A DNA stretch of 64,000 nt from Emticicia fluvialis (lineage in GTDB: Bacteria > Bacteroidota > Bacteroidia > Cytophagales > Spirosomataceae). Location: contig NZ_JANUSD010000004.1 of assembly GCF_024793945.1 (NCBI RefSeq), positions 295,527 to 359,526 on the forward strand. Direction: 5' to 3'. Positions 1 to 8,716 of the stretch are shown here, in pieces. The notes beneath the pieces are model-generated. The model did not search any database, was not told the origin of the DNA, and saw nothing but the letters and a program-made list of their open reading frames with translations. The first letter of the stretch is position 1; every line of letters begins with the position of its first letter. Position numbers and translations under genes: made by a program.

Positions 1-571
1 CCCGTAGTCGGTAGTTTTCGGTTAGCTTTTTGCTTCTTAAGCTATTCTGTAATATGGTAAATAACGGAGATACAGCCGTAAGGCCTGCCGCCAGAGGCAA
101 CTTAGGGTTAGTTATGGGGTCTACACCCCATGCCGCCCATTCAATAAGCAGGTAAGCAAAAGGCGAAAAATTGGCTATGCCAAAGTTAATGCGCTTTTTA
201 GGATACTTGTAAATGCTTTTTACTTCGCTCAGTTTTATTTCTACGTATTCATATCGGTTCATTACTTCATTGAAAGTCGTGATTACAAAAGAAGAATCTG
301 AGATGCTGAATAAATCATCTTCGTAGCTGATATTGTCTTTCGTTGTAAACCTGAACACATCTCCTTTATAGAACTTTTTACGTTTGCCCGATCTTACTTT
401 TTCAAGCACCAGATATTTGTCTTTAGAGAACAGGCTTCTGGCCTGTGCAGGGTCTTTTTTATATAAAAGTTCTTCTACCGATTTGGCGTCCTGATGGTGA
501 ATCTCCTGCGCAATGGCAGCAGTACTAAGGCACAGCAATAACAAGCAAAGTAATTTTTTTAGTTTTGGCAT
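1..571 (-). CDS. Hypothetical secreted protein, C-terminus cut by window edge
   Basis: About 190 codons are open from an ATG at 571-569 to the window edge; the 3' end lies outside. The N-terminus is a clear signal peptide (Lys-rich start, Leu/Cys-rich core, ending AIAQ near residue 22). The mature part is charged and Lys-rich with no motif I recognise, followed by a hydrophobic stretch around residues 140-185 that could be one or two membrane segments. It is probably an envelope protein of unknown role. The upstream DUF502 gene is in the same direction, 76 bp away. I cannot name a family. Confidence 0.7.
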   Translation of the reverse strand, partial: MPKLKKLLCLLLLCLSTAAIAQEIHHQDAKSVEELLYKKDPAQARSLFSKDKYLVLEKVRSGKRKKFYKGDVFRFTTKDNISYEDDLFSISDSSFVITTFNEVMNRYEYVEIKLSEVKSIYKYPKKRINFGIANFSPFAYLLIEWAAWGVDPITNPKLPLAAGLTAVSPLFTILQNSLRSKKLTENYRLR

Positions 572-647
572 ACAATTGTATCAGCTAATAATATAAAGCA
601 AATATAGAGTATAGATTTAAAATTCAGGAATAAAGAAAGCCGTCGAC

Positions 648-1250
648 TCACATTTTGTCGTTAACAGACACCCCTCCCGAAACAATCAGTTTCATAATTT
701 CTGCACTGGGTAAATCAAGCATCTGCACGTTTTCTCTGGGCACCAATACCAGATTCCCCGAAAAAGCATAGCTATGCGGAAAATACACAGCCACTAAATC
801 ATTAACGCCCAAACTACTTAAATCATTTTGCGTAATAAAGCCAATTTTATAAATGCGTGCATCTTTGTTCATCAGCACAATGGCACCCTGATTAAACTTT
901 CGTTTGTCGCCTACAAATGCCGATATTAAATCTTTAAATGCAAAATAAAAGATTCTTACCAAAGGAAGATGTCTGATGGTGTTTTCAATAATATTCTGAA
1001 GTGTCTGCGGAAGCAACACAGAAAAAATAAAACCAATCAGCATAGTTCCGAAAATAATAATCAAAGAGCCAAGCCCCGGAATAAACAGGTCTTCGTTCGG
1101 ATTGGCCGTAGGGATACGAATTCTGATAATGTTATCTACAAAATCAAAAGCGCCCAGCAATATAAAGAAAGTAAACCCAAGCGGAGCTACGAAAAGCAGG
1201 CCACGAATAAAATAAGAAAATAAGCGACCAATAAATTTTCTGCCGGACAT
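648..1250 (-). CDS. DUF502 family membrane protein
   Basis: This 200-residue protein has the layout of the DUF502 family: a basic N-terminus, a first membrane segment at about residues 15-37, a short loop, a second membrane segment at about 53-80, then a soluble domain. The LVRIFYFAFKDLISAF stretch and the C-terminal part with FPHSYAFSGNLVLVP resemble family members. The function of DUF502 proteins is not established; in plants a member is linked to growth, in bacteria nothing firm is known. It has full family length. It is divergent to the M16 protease gene and I see no convincing promoter motif in the 342-bp gap. Confidence 0.85.
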   Translation of the reverse strand: MSGRKFIGRLFSYFIRGLLFVAPLGFTFFILLGAFDFVDNIIRIRIPTANPNEDLFIPGLGSLIIIFGTMLIGFIFSVLLPQTLQNIIENTIRHLPLVRIFYFAFKDLISAFVGDKRKFNQGAIVLMNKDARIYKIGFITQNDLSSLGVNDLVAVYFPHSYAFSGNLVLVPRENVQMLDLPSAEIMKLIVSGGVSVNDKM

Positions 1251-1592
1251 AGTTAAAATATTAATAGTATCATGTTATAAGGTAGCTAATATTTCTAACG
1301 CTTTAACTATTTGAAAAGTTTTGAAAATACTAATTATGATTATAAGACCTGCGATTACCTAAACAACACGTCAGCTTTGTCAGCCAATTTATAAACCGTA
1401 TTATGCAAACGTAGCATCGGGCTTTTAAAATATAGTGCGGTTAATAGCGTTTTTACAATGAAAATTTACGGGTATGCTTGGGCTTAAAAACATTTTGCGA
1501 ACCCAATAAAAAGTACTACTCTTGCAATGAATTAAAAAACGTATATAACCGGTATTACAGTACCCGATTAACCATTTCAATAAATATTATTT
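1251..1592. other. Intergenic region, divergent, no assignable element
   Basis: This AT-rich gap of 342 bp separates the divergent DUF502 and M16 peptidase genes and must hold both promoters. I found no exact TAnnTTTG element on either strand (CATTTTGC near 1491 is only a partial match), no strong hairpin and no conserved small ORF. A 66-codon ORF running through it into the M16 gene is out of frame with it and looks like chance. Confidence 0.5.
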
Positions 1593-4394
1593 ATGAAGAA
1601 GATTCTGCATCTGTTTTTGTTTTTGCTGCTGACGGCCCAAACTTTTGCACAGAACCTGAATATACCCATTCAGAATGACCCTGCCGTAAAAACAGGAACC
1701 CTGAAAAACGGTTTAAAGTATTACATAATGAAAAACAGTGAGCCCAGGAATAGAATGGAGCTTCGGTTGGTTATAAATGCAGGCTCTATTCTTGAAACAG
1801 ACCAGCAACGTGGGCTGGCGCATTTCATGGAGCACATGAACTTCAACGGTACAAAAGAGTTTCCTAAAAATCTGTTGGTTGATTTTCTACAGAAATCAGG
1901 TATGAAATTCGGTGCAGACCTGAATGCAGTTACCAGTTTTGATGAAACCATATACCAATTGCAGGTGCCAACAGATTCAGCCAGATTGTTTGAGCGCGCC
2001 TTTCAGATATTGGCGGACTGGTCTCATTATGCAACGCTTGACACCGCAGAAATTAACAAAGAAAGAGGTATTGTGCTGGAAGAAGAAAGAGCCAGGCTGA
2101 AAAACGCACAGGGTAGAATTCAACAACAATTATTGCCCTTGTTGTTGAACAACTCAAGATACGCAGACCGCCTGCCAATTGGAAAGACAGAAGTGCTTAC
2201 TACCTTTAAACCCGAACAGATTGTTAAGTTCTATCATGACTGGTACCGCCCTGACTTAATGGCCGTTGTTGTGGTGGGCGATTTTGACCCTTCAAAAATA
2301 GAAAACCTGATTAAAGAAAAATTTGCGAATATACCTACAGCTAAAAATGCTCCGAAAAGAGTAAAATATGAAGTAGCGCCAAGCAAAGGTACGCAAACCA
2401 AACTGATTGTAGACAAAGAAATGCCACAGTCGGCTTTTCAGATGCTTACTCGCTTTCCTAAAAAGACGATTCGTACCCAAGCCGATTTACGTGATGCCTA
2501 TGTTGATATGCTTTTTAACCAGATGGTAAATACCCGCCTTCAGGAAATCACTAAAAAGCCCAATCCGCCGTTTATATTTGCCATTATGGGCTATGCTCCG
2601 TTTATGGCAGGGCTGGATGTATTTCAGGTTATTACGGTTCCTAAAAATGCTGATGGCATGGAAACCGCCATAAAAGCAATTATGAATGAGCATGAGCGAA
2701 TCAGACGTTTTGGGTTTACAGCAGGTGAAATGGAACGCGCCAAAAAAGAAATTTGGACATCGGTAGAAAAAAGTTACAAAGAAAAAGACAAAACGAAGTC
2801 GGCCTATTTTGTGAATCCACTTGTTGTCAATTACCTGACAGGCGCTGCGTACCTTAGCAGCGATTTCAGATATGAGTTTGCAAAAAAATACCTGGAGGGC
2901 ATTTCGCAAGCTGATATATCTGCTATGATAAACCGGATTTTTAAAGAAGATAACCGTCTGGGTGTGGTGATAGGCTCTGAACGTGACAAGGAAAAACTGC
3001 CATCAGAATCTAAAATTCTTGAGCTTATCAATGAAAAAAATCCTGATCTGAAACCTTATGAAGATGAAGCAGTGGCAAAGTCTTTACTTGAAAATATACC
3101 TGCAGGCACAAAGGTAGTAACAGAAAAGAAAATAGATGGGGTAGGGGTTACCGAACTTACATTTGGCAACGGAGCAAAGGTAGCTTTGAAACCAACAACT
3201 TTTAAAAACGACCAGATTCTGTTTTCGGGGGTTAGTAAAGGAGGAACCTCACTTTATAGTGATGCTGATTATTTTTCAGCCGAACTTGCCTCGATGGCGG
3301 TGTCACAAGCAGGAGTAGGTAAAATGTCTGACACCCAGCTTGATAAATTTCATGCCGGAAAAGTGGTAAATGTGTATCCTTACATTAACGAGTTAACAGA
3401 AGGGGTTTCTGGCAGCACAAGCCCTCAGGACCTTGAAACAGCGCTACAGTTAATGTATGCTTATTTGGTACAACCGCGCCGTGACGATGAAGTGGTGAAG
3501 AGTTTTCTTAAAAACCAAAAAGAACTGATTGCCAACTCATTGAAGACACTTACGCCAGAGAAGGTTTTTAACGATACCATTAATACGGTATTGTACCAGA
3601 ACAATTTTCGCAGGGCATCTATCAGACCAGAGCATATAGACAAAGTAAATCTTGACCGGGCGTACGAGATATACAAAGACCGTTTCAGCGACTTCAGCGA
3701 TTTCACCTTTGTGTTTACCGGTAGTTTTGAGGTTGATAAAATAAAGCCTTTATTGGAAAAATACATTGGCGGGCTGCCTTCAACCAAACGTTCGGAAACA
3801 TATAAAGACCTGCATATTGATAAAGTAAAAGGCAAATTAGAAAAAACTGTTTTCAAGGGTCTGGAAGAGAAGGCCTCAGTCAGTCTGCAGTTCTACGGCG
3901 ATTTTGATTTCAATGAAGAATTGCAGGTGAACCTGGATGCGCTTGCCGAGGTACTGGATATTAAACTGACAGAGAAACTACGTGAAGAAGCCGGTGGTGT
4001 TTACTCGCCCAGTATTGATGCTTCTTATGAAAAACTACCTACCCCAACCTACAGCCTAAACATTTCGTTTGGTTGTAGCCCTGCCAATGTTGACAAGCTG
4101 GTTAAAATAGCGCTGGATGAAATACAGAAGATTAAAACAAATGGCCCCGAAGCAGTAGATATAGAGAAAGTGAAAGCGGAGGAAAAACGCTCAGCCGAAT
4201 TGCAGGTTAAAGAGAATGGTTTCTGGGACTCTTACCTTACCGAACAATACCTCAACAGCGAAGACCTGAACTATATTAACCGTTACAGCAAAGAACTGAT
4301 TGATAAGTTAACCGTAGAAAGCGTGAAAAAAGCCGCAAAGCAATTAATAGGCGATAATTTTGCCAAATTTGTATTGCTGCCAGAAAAGAAGTAA
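1593..4394 (+). CDS. M16 family zinc metallopeptidase, secreted
   Basis: A 933-residue pitrilysin-like protease. A signal peptide (residues 1-20, ending TFAQ) exports it. The inverted zinc motif HFMEH lies at residues 77-81 (H77, E80, H81) with the distal acidic cluster ERGIVLEEE at 157-165 that supplies the third zinc ligand. A second, catalytically silent M16 repeat fills residues of about 510-930, giving the two-repeat, about 930-residue form common in Bacteroidota. It probably degrades peptides in the periplasm or at the surface. Monocistronic: a divergent gene lies upstream and a hairpin terminator follows the stop. Confidence 0.95.
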   Translation: MKKILHLFLFLLLTAQTFAQNLNIPIQNDPAVKTGTLKNGLKYYIMKNSEPRNRMELRLVINAGSILETDQQRGLAHFMEHMNFNGTKEFPKNLLVDFLQKSGMKFGADLNAVTSFDETIYQLQVPTDSARLFERAFQILADWSHYATLDTAEINKERGIVLEEERARLKNAQGRIQQQLLPLLLNNSRYADRLPIGKTEVLTTFKPEQIVKFYHDWYRPDLMAVVVVGDFDPSKIENLIKEKFANIPTAKNAPKRVKYEVAPSKGTQTKLIVDKEMPQSAFQMLTRFPKKTIRTQADLRDAYVDMLFNQMVNTRLQEITKKPNPPFIFAIMGYAPFMAGLDVFQVITVPKNADGMETAIKAIMNEHERIRRFGFTAGEMERAKKEIWTSVEKSYKEKDKTKSAYFVNPLVVNYLTGAAYLSSDFRYEFAKKYLEGISQADISAMINRIFKEDNRLGVVIGSERDKEKLPSESKILELINEKNPDLKPYEDEAVAKSLLENIPAGTKVVTEKKIDGVGVTELTFGNGAKVALKPTTFKNDQILFSGVSKGGTSLYSDADYFSAELASMAVSQAGVGKMSDTQLDKFHAGKVVNVYPYINELTEGVSGSTSPQDLETALQLMYAYLVQPRRDDEVVKSFLKNQKELIANSLKTLTPEKVFNDTINTVLYQNNFRRASIRPEHIDKVNLDRAYEIYKDRFSDFSDFTFVFTGSFEVDKIKPLLEKYIGGLPSTKRSETYKDLHIDKVKGKLEKTVFKGLEEKASVSLQFYGDFDFNEELQVNLDALAEVLDIKLTEKLREEAGGVYSPSIDASYEKLPTPTYSLNISFGCSPANVDKLVKIALDEIQKIKTNGPEAVDIEKVKAEEKRSAELQVKENGFWDSYLTEQYLNSEDLNYINRYSKELIDKLTVESVKKAAKQLIGDNFAKFVLLPEKK

Positions 4395-4410
4395 GCAGCT
4401 ATAAACACAA

Positions 4411-4452
4411 AAAAACGGGAGCCGATTGTAAAAAATACGGCTCCTGTTTTTG
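4411..4452 (+). terminator. Rho-independent terminator after the M16 peptidase gene
   Basis: A stem with GGAGCCG (4418-4424) paired to CGGCTCC (4438-4444), extended by A5 on the left and T5 on the right, so it can act in both directions. It lies 17 bp after the M16 stop codon. The convergent DUF4105 gene ends 118 bp further on. Confidence 0.85.
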
Positions 4453-4569
4453 TATATATGAACCAGTTTTAACCCGTAATTCAATGCAATAGGTAAGATA
4501 ACCAGCCACACAGGGGCGTGCCATTTAACCGACGGCAGGCGGTAAAAGTTAACATCTATTGGTGGGCAA

Positions 4570-5745
4570 TTATTTCTTTAATCGCCACCAAACAAACAAT
4601 GCACGTATGGCTAAAATCAATACTACTGGTATTAATGAATAATTGATTTGCTGTGGCAAAAATGCCCAGCTCATGAGGAGCAGAGTCAGAACAATGCCAT
4701 AAACCAGAAAGCTTTTGACCAACCAATCAGGCGATTTGTCTTTCTTTAAAAACAAGGCTACTGGAAAAAGAAACGGGAAAGCCCAAATAATATTAAGATT
4801 GTATTCTGTAACGCCGTGATTGGTAAAGAACCACAGAAAAGCAATTATCCAACCCGCAATACCAGTTGCGGTAAAAAACACCTTATCGAACAGAAAAGTA
4901 TTATTATTCTTTTTAAACTGAAAAAAGGTGCCTATGCCAACCAATACAAACAAGCCCCAGAATAATATATTAGGTGTTATTTTTTCTTTTTCAATGACTT
5001 TGCCATCAAAAATATCCGGGTTTAAATCGTATTTTCTCAATACTAACGGTTGCCAGTTGCCATTTCTTTTTATTCTGGCTTTATCAAAAGCATCCATGAG
5101 GTTGTCTGGCAAAAACATAGCACCTGAAGCCCCGGTTAATTGGTCAGCCGGTAGCCCAATGGCCAGGTCCATGCCAAAATCTGCCCATAGTTTTTCGTTT
5201 TTACGGGCATATTTATCAATCCACTGGCGGTAGGTGCTGTCGTTATGCAAAGTAGCCGAAAACTGTAAGCTGTCTCCGCAAACACTTTTCATCACGTCGC
5301 GCAGCCTGCTCGAACAATTATCATAGAAAAACTTATAGGCATATTCCCGGTTTTCCGGCCTTAAATTATTTAACAGAAAATCATAAGTGGCCTGCTTCTG
5401 CTCTATTGATAAATTGAGCATCTGCTCGGTTACCAGGCGGCGTTCGTAGCTCCAGCCGTAAATTTCGTTATCAAAATAATCGGCGCTTATTTTATATGGT
5501 AGAGTACCTCTCAGAAATTTAATGTAGAAACCTTCAGTGCTAAACTGAAAAGACCCATAATTGTAGACAATATCTATACCCTGCATTGGGTCTTTAACCC
5601 TGATGGCACTATGACCAAAAGTTGAATAGAGGGCGTCACCCGGAGATATGGTCAGTAAACTAACAGAAGCGTATGGAGAAAGCTTTTGTGCATTAGAAAC
5701 AACAGACAGAAAGGCAAATATCAGAGCTAAGGTGTATTTTCTCAT
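4570..5745 (-). CDS. DUF4105 (Lnb N-terminal periplasmic domain) membrane protein
   Basis: 391 residues: a signal peptide (1-19), a periplasmic DUF4105 domain (about 22-225) and about five membrane helices (about 258-390). The domain carries TFGHSAIRV (H45) and DNCSSRLRD (C144), the His and Cys expected for the NlpC/papain-like fold of this family. DUF4105 is the N-terminal domain of Lnb-type proteins, connected to lipoprotein N-acylation in other bacteria; whether this protein acylates lipoproteins is inference. Full length and intact, transcribed alone and convergent with the M16 peptidase gene. Confidence 0.85.
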   Translation of the reverse strand: MRKYTLALIFAFLSVVSNAQKLSPYASVSLLTISPGDALYSTFGHSAIRVKDPMQGIDIVYNYGSFQFSTEGFYIKFLRGTLPYKISADYFDNEIYGWSYERRLVTEQMLNLSIEQKQATYDFLLNNLRPENREYAYKFFYDNCSSRLRDVMKSVCGDSLQFSATLHNDSTYRQWIDKYARKNEKLWADFGMDLAIGLPADQLTGASGAMFLPDNLMDAFDKARIKRNGNWQPLVLRKYDLNPDIFDGKVIEKEKITPNILFWGLFVLVGIGTFFQFKKNNNTFLFDKVFFTATGIAGWIIAFLWFFTNHGVTEYNLNIIWAFPFLFPVALFLKKDKSPDWLVKSFLVYGIVLTLLLMSWAFLPQQINYSLIPVVLILAIRALFVWWRLKK

Positions 5746-5830
5746 TCAGAATAGTGTTTTATGCAAAGTTAAAAATAAAAGCACACAGGTATCAAATACC
5801 TGTGTGCTTATTTAAATAGTTATGCTAAAA

Positions 5831-6835
5831 TTAATACCGGTTTATTTTAATGGAAGAAAGACCGGCATCTGCATCAATCTTTATTTTTTTAGAGGTGCTT
5901 TCGTAGCCCGGTGTTCTCCATAGCCCGCTTTTAACTTTTTCAAAGCCATCCAGTTCTTTAGAGTTCAGCGCGCCGTCCATGTGTAATTCGCAGCCTACAC
6001 CCTGCGGAACACTGATTTTTACGCTTGTAACACCAGAATTAATGTCTACGTCTACGTTATCAACTTTATCGCCCAGTTTAACATCAATGTCGGTGGCTCC
6101 GGTGTTCAGGTCTAGTCTTTTAACTTTGTAATCACTGAAATCAAAATCCAGTTCACCTGCGCCAATGCCCATTTCAATGTCCCATACAGGGGCTTTGTTC
6201 AGTTTAATCAGCACAGTATTGTTTGAATTTTTATCGCTGTCAAAATTCAGGTTAAAGCCTTTTCCTTTTTTACCTTTTTGCTCAAATTCAACTGTTTTTA
6301 TACCATTATTCACCTCTTCGGTAAGGGTATATCCGGTTTTGTAACTCAGGTTGGTTTTAGCTTCAAATAGATTGGATGTTGTTTCTTCCAGGTCAAATTC
6401 TGCAGCACCACCCGCCAGTTTCAATTTGGCTTCCATTACGTCTGTTCCCATCGGAACCGAGTAGTCGTTTTTGTATCCATCATTGCTTGACGAGTCACTG
6501 TCTGAGTTATAGTTGTCATCATCATCATCGTCAATAGTTACGTGCCAGTCGTTATCAAACTCGTCTTTGAAATTGCTTACGCCGTCATCAACACAGGTAA
6601 AAATGCCAAGAGGTATAGCAAAGGCAATTAACAAAGCAGAGGCGGCATTAAAAGCGGTACGACTGCGATTCAGGAAAGCAAAGACTCCGGCTAAAATCAG
6701 CATTAGTGGCCAGAAGCGGGCAATCTGGCGAAAAGACCAGTTGAGTTCGAACCAGTCAAGATTGGTGCCCAAAAACAGGATACCTATCACAATAAGTATG
6801 GCACCCAGAAAGATATTACTGCTTTTTCGTTCCAT
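5831..6835 (-). CDS. LiaF-like envelope protein: membrane region plus toastrack-type beta domain
   Basis: 334 residues. The N-terminus has three to four hydrophobic segments (about 8-80) with the LiaI/LiaF-type pattern (GAILIVIGILFLGTN, WPLMLILAG). An acidic low-complexity linker with six consecutive Asp follows (about 100-125). The rest (about 130-334) is a repetitive beta-rich domain like those of the LiaF C-terminal family, with repeats such as LDLNTGATDIDV. In Firmicutes LiaF modulates a sensor kinase responding to envelope damage. The two PspC genes upstream support a membrane-stress role. A hairpin terminator separates it from them, so it may have its own promoter. Confidence 0.8.
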   Translation of the reverse strand: MERKSSNIFLGAILIVIGILFLGTNLDWFELNWSFRQIARFWPLMLILAGVFAFLNRSRTAFNAASALLIAFAIPLGIFTCVDDGVSNFKDEFDNDWHVTIDDDDDDNYNSDSDSSSNDGYKNDYSVPMGTDVMEAKLKLAGGAAEFDLEETTSNLFEAKTNLSYKTGYTLTEEVNNGIKTVEFEQKGKKGKGFNLNFDSDKNSNNTVLIKLNKAPVWDIEMGIGAGELDFDFSDYKVKRLDLNTGATDIDVKLGDKVDNVDVDINSGVTSVKISVPQGVGCELHMDGALNSKELDGFEKVKSGLWRTPGYESTSKKIKIDADAGLSSIKINRY

Positions 6836-6875
6836 TGTGTTATGAGTTTAGAGCCCTGTTATTTACCTGATGGGT

Positions 6876-6925
6876 AATAAAAACCCTTCCCCGTTTTTTA
6901 GGTGATGCCCATAGCGGGAAAGGGT
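6876..6925 (-). terminator. Terminator after the PspC-LiaI gene
   Basis: Arms at 6883-6893 and 6915-6925 pair at 10 of 11 positions (ACCCTTCCCCG against CGGGAAAGGGT). On the minus strand the stem is followed by a T-rich run. It lies 17 bp after the stop of the PspC/LiaI-like gene and before the LiaF-like gene. Confidence 0.7.
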
Positions 6926-6941
6926 AAGGGAGTGAGCGTTA

Positions 6942-7415
6942 TTAAAGGTTAATATCTGAATCTTGTTTTGGATAATTCGGAAAATTATCATCCTTACGGT
7001 CTCTGACAATTAACCATACACCTAAACCAACCAGAATAAGTGGCCACATCTGGCCAATGTATCTCCAGAGGTTTATGTGAAACAAGGTATTAAATGAGAA
7101 AATAATCCCAAGAATGATGAGGATTGCTCCTCCTACCAGATTATTGTTTTGATTGCGACTACTCATAGTTGTATAATTTGAGGTTTCTGAATTAATAGTT
7201 CCGGTACTTGCTGGCGCTGTAAAAACATAAGGGTCTTTTACTGGTAATACAACCCATAAAATAATGTAAGTCAATACAGCTGGAAACGGGGTAAAAAACA
7301 ATAGTACAAAAACAGCCCGAATAAGTGTAACGTCGGTATTAAAATATTCTGCCAAACCCTGAGCTACCCCGCCCAATTTTTGGTTTTGAGTTATACGATA
7401 AAGTCTGCCTTCCAT
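6942..7415 (-). CDS. PspC domain protein with LiaI-like membrane region
   Basis: 157 residues. Residues 1-58 form a PspC domain (RLYRI, KLGGVAQGLAEYF, the VTLIRAVFVL segment, a second membrane segment and an LP end). A polar Ser/Thr/Asn linker follows, then two hydrophobic segments at about 92-148 of the same type as the N-terminus of the LiaF-like protein (WPLILVGLGVW). PspC proteins sense or protect against inner-membrane damage in the phage-shock response. It is a paralogue of the shorter PspC gene 59 bp upstream, probably in one transcript. Confidence 0.9.
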   Translation of the reverse strand: MEGRLYRITQNQKLGGVAQGLAEYFNTDVTLIRAVFVLLFFTPFPAVLTYIILWVVLPVKDPYVFTAPASTGTINSETSNYTTMSSRNQNNNLVGGAILIILGIIFSFNTLFHINLWRYIGQMWPLILVGLGVWLIVRDRKDDNFPNYPKQDSDINL

Positions 7416-7474
7416 TTTTTTTATATTTGTGGGGCAGGTTTTTCATCTGCCCCCGGTTAACTTTTCTGTGTCTC

Positions 7475-7696
7475 TCAGGAATTTATGATGATGTTGTTAT
7501 CTCTCATTATCGATTCCTTGGTTGGCATTATCATCCATAGAACAATGTATGGGATAACCGACGGGATTGGAGCAAAGAATGCTACCACAAATAATACCCG
7601 TACCAATGTAACATCAATATCAAAATACTCAGCTAGTCCGGCAGCTACACCACCCAACATTTTGCTACTTTTAATTCTATACAATCGCTTTTCCAT
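7475..7696 (-). CDS. Small PspC domain protein
   Basis: 73 residues, almost nothing but a PspC domain: RLYRI, MLGGVAAGLAEYFDIDVTL, VRVLFVVAFFAPIPS, then a second membrane segment. It matches the N-terminal domain of the next gene almost position for position, so the pair is a tandem duplication in which one copy gained a LiaI-like extension. It is first in a short operon with a Bacteroidota-type promoter about 60 bp upstream. The likely role is envelope-stress sensing at the inner membrane; the partner is not visible here. Confidence 0.9.
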   Translation of the reverse strand: MEKRLYRIKSSKMLGGVAAGLAEYFDIDVTLVRVLFVVAFFAPIPSVIPYIVLWMIMPTKESIMRDNNIIINS

Positions 7697-7753
7697 TTTC
7701 TTTATTTGTTTATGTTGTTTAGTTTTTCAACCACTATTGTGTGATTGATGAAA

Positions 7754-7791
7754 CAAAGATATGGGCTAAAAACGGTACTATGTATAGCAAA
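7754..7791 (-). promoter_or_regulatory. Bacteroidota promoter for the PspC operon
   Basis: On the minus strand an exact TAnnTTTG -7 element (TATCTTTG, 7754-7761) lies about 58 bp before the first PspC start codon. A TTTG (7788-7791) lies 26 nt further upstream, slightly longer than the usual -33 spacing. The remaining sequence up to 7988 shows nothing else. Confidence 0.6.
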
Positions 7792-7988
7792 CTACATGAA
7801 TGGAAATTTTTAATGTCAAAGGGATAAATTGATGGACGATTTCACGAAACATTGTCCGGAATTTCTCAATTTTTCAATAAATATGTGTAGATGCCTTTTA
7901 ACAAATATAATGAAAAAAGTAGTAGAGTAAAAATAAAATTCTGATAGTCAGACTTTTAGGTATTGTTTGGTAGAAAATGTACCTGTGG

Positions 7989-8591
7989 TTAGTCTATCTC
8001 CAATAATTCCAGAATTTCGCTTAGTTCATCATAATCTTTATAACCGGGCCTAATCTCGTGGGTGCCTTTCAGGGCAATGCCTTTTATAGATGTATCTGCC
8101 AGCAATTCATGAATTTTGTCGGCATCAATGCCAAAGCCCAGAATTACAGGGTGTTCATGTGCATACTCTTTCAGACGGAACAAGAAGAAATCACTAAATT
8201 CTTCACCTTCTATCAGGAAATACTCAACAAACGAGCCATAAAGTTTCAGGTAATCTTCCAGATACGCACTTTCGGCCTTAACTTTCAGTATAATAGGTTT
8301 ACCGACATCGGCAATTCGTGGCAATAAGCCCGGGTCGGCAATTTGTAGCAGGTCAATTTCATAGTTTTGCAGCAAAGCAATAACTTCATTATAGTCGGTA
8401 GTTTCTGTCTCACCTACAATTTGCACACCGGCAACCCACGACTGAATCTCTTTCAATTTTTCAGGAGGGGTGTAATCATTAGAGAATTTATCCATCACAA
8501 AGCCAATCATTTCAACGCCCATACCTGCACAGTAACGTGCATCAGATAAATTAGTGATATTACTTACTTTAACCAGTGTTTGTAGTGCCAT
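7989..8591 (-). CDS. TrpF-like (beta/alpha)8-barrel protein with altered catalytic residues
   Basis: 200 residues, the length of phosphoribosylanthranilate isomerase. The fold is recognisable from the N-terminal KVSNITNLSDA (family: KICGITN), the GFGIDADKI phosphate-loop region (about 151-160) and the terminal GTHEIRPGYKDYDEL (about 176-190), which mirrors the family's SGVE-PG-KD strand. The catalytic Cys is Ser10 here, the following Gly is Asn11, and the residue in place of the catalytic Asp appears to be Glu128. No other trp gene is nearby. Tryptophan biosynthesis is therefore doubtful; it may act on another sugar phosphate. Its own promoter is divergent to that of mnmA. Confidence 0.75.
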   Translation of the reverse strand: MALQTLVKVSNITNLSDARYCAGMGVEMIGFVMDKFSNDYTPPEKLKEIQSWVAGVQIVGETETTDYNEVIALLQNYEIDLLQIADPGLLPRIADVGKPIILKVKAESAYLEDYLKLYGSFVEYFLIEGEEFSDFFLFRLKEYAHEHPVILGFGIDADKIHELLADTSIKGIALKGTHEIRPGYKDYDELSEILELLEID

Positions 8592-8617
8592 TGCAGAAAT
8601 CTATTAAAATCAGGCTT

Positions 8618-8648
8618 CAAAATTAGTTCAGAACTATTCAGAATCAAA
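8618..8648 (-). promoter_or_regulatory. Promoter of the TrpF-like gene
   Basis: On the minus strand a TTTG (8645-8648), 19 nt, then an exact TAATTTTG (8618-8625): a textbook -33/-7 pair for the Bacteroidota housekeeping sigma factor. The start codon follows after about 27 bp. Confidence 0.75.
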
Positions 8649-8658
8649 TTCTGTTGAG

Positions 8659-8666
8659 TAATTTTG
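8659..8666 (+). promoter_or_regulatory. -7 element of the mnmA promoter
   Basis: An exact TAATTTTG followed by C, 50 bp before the mnmA start. The -33 region is weak. A small inverted repeat, GTAGA-N7-TCTAC, lies in the leader at about 8686-8703. It overlaps back-to-back with the divergent promoter of the TrpF-like gene. Confidence 0.65.
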
Positions 8667-8716
8667 CAGATTAATTAACTAAAACGGTAGACTTTGAATC
8701 TACGACTGTTATTATC

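Noticed and set aside
1478..1678. 66-codon ORF upstream of the M16 peptidase
   Set aside because: It overlaps the start of the peptidase in another frame and has no recognisable composition or motif.
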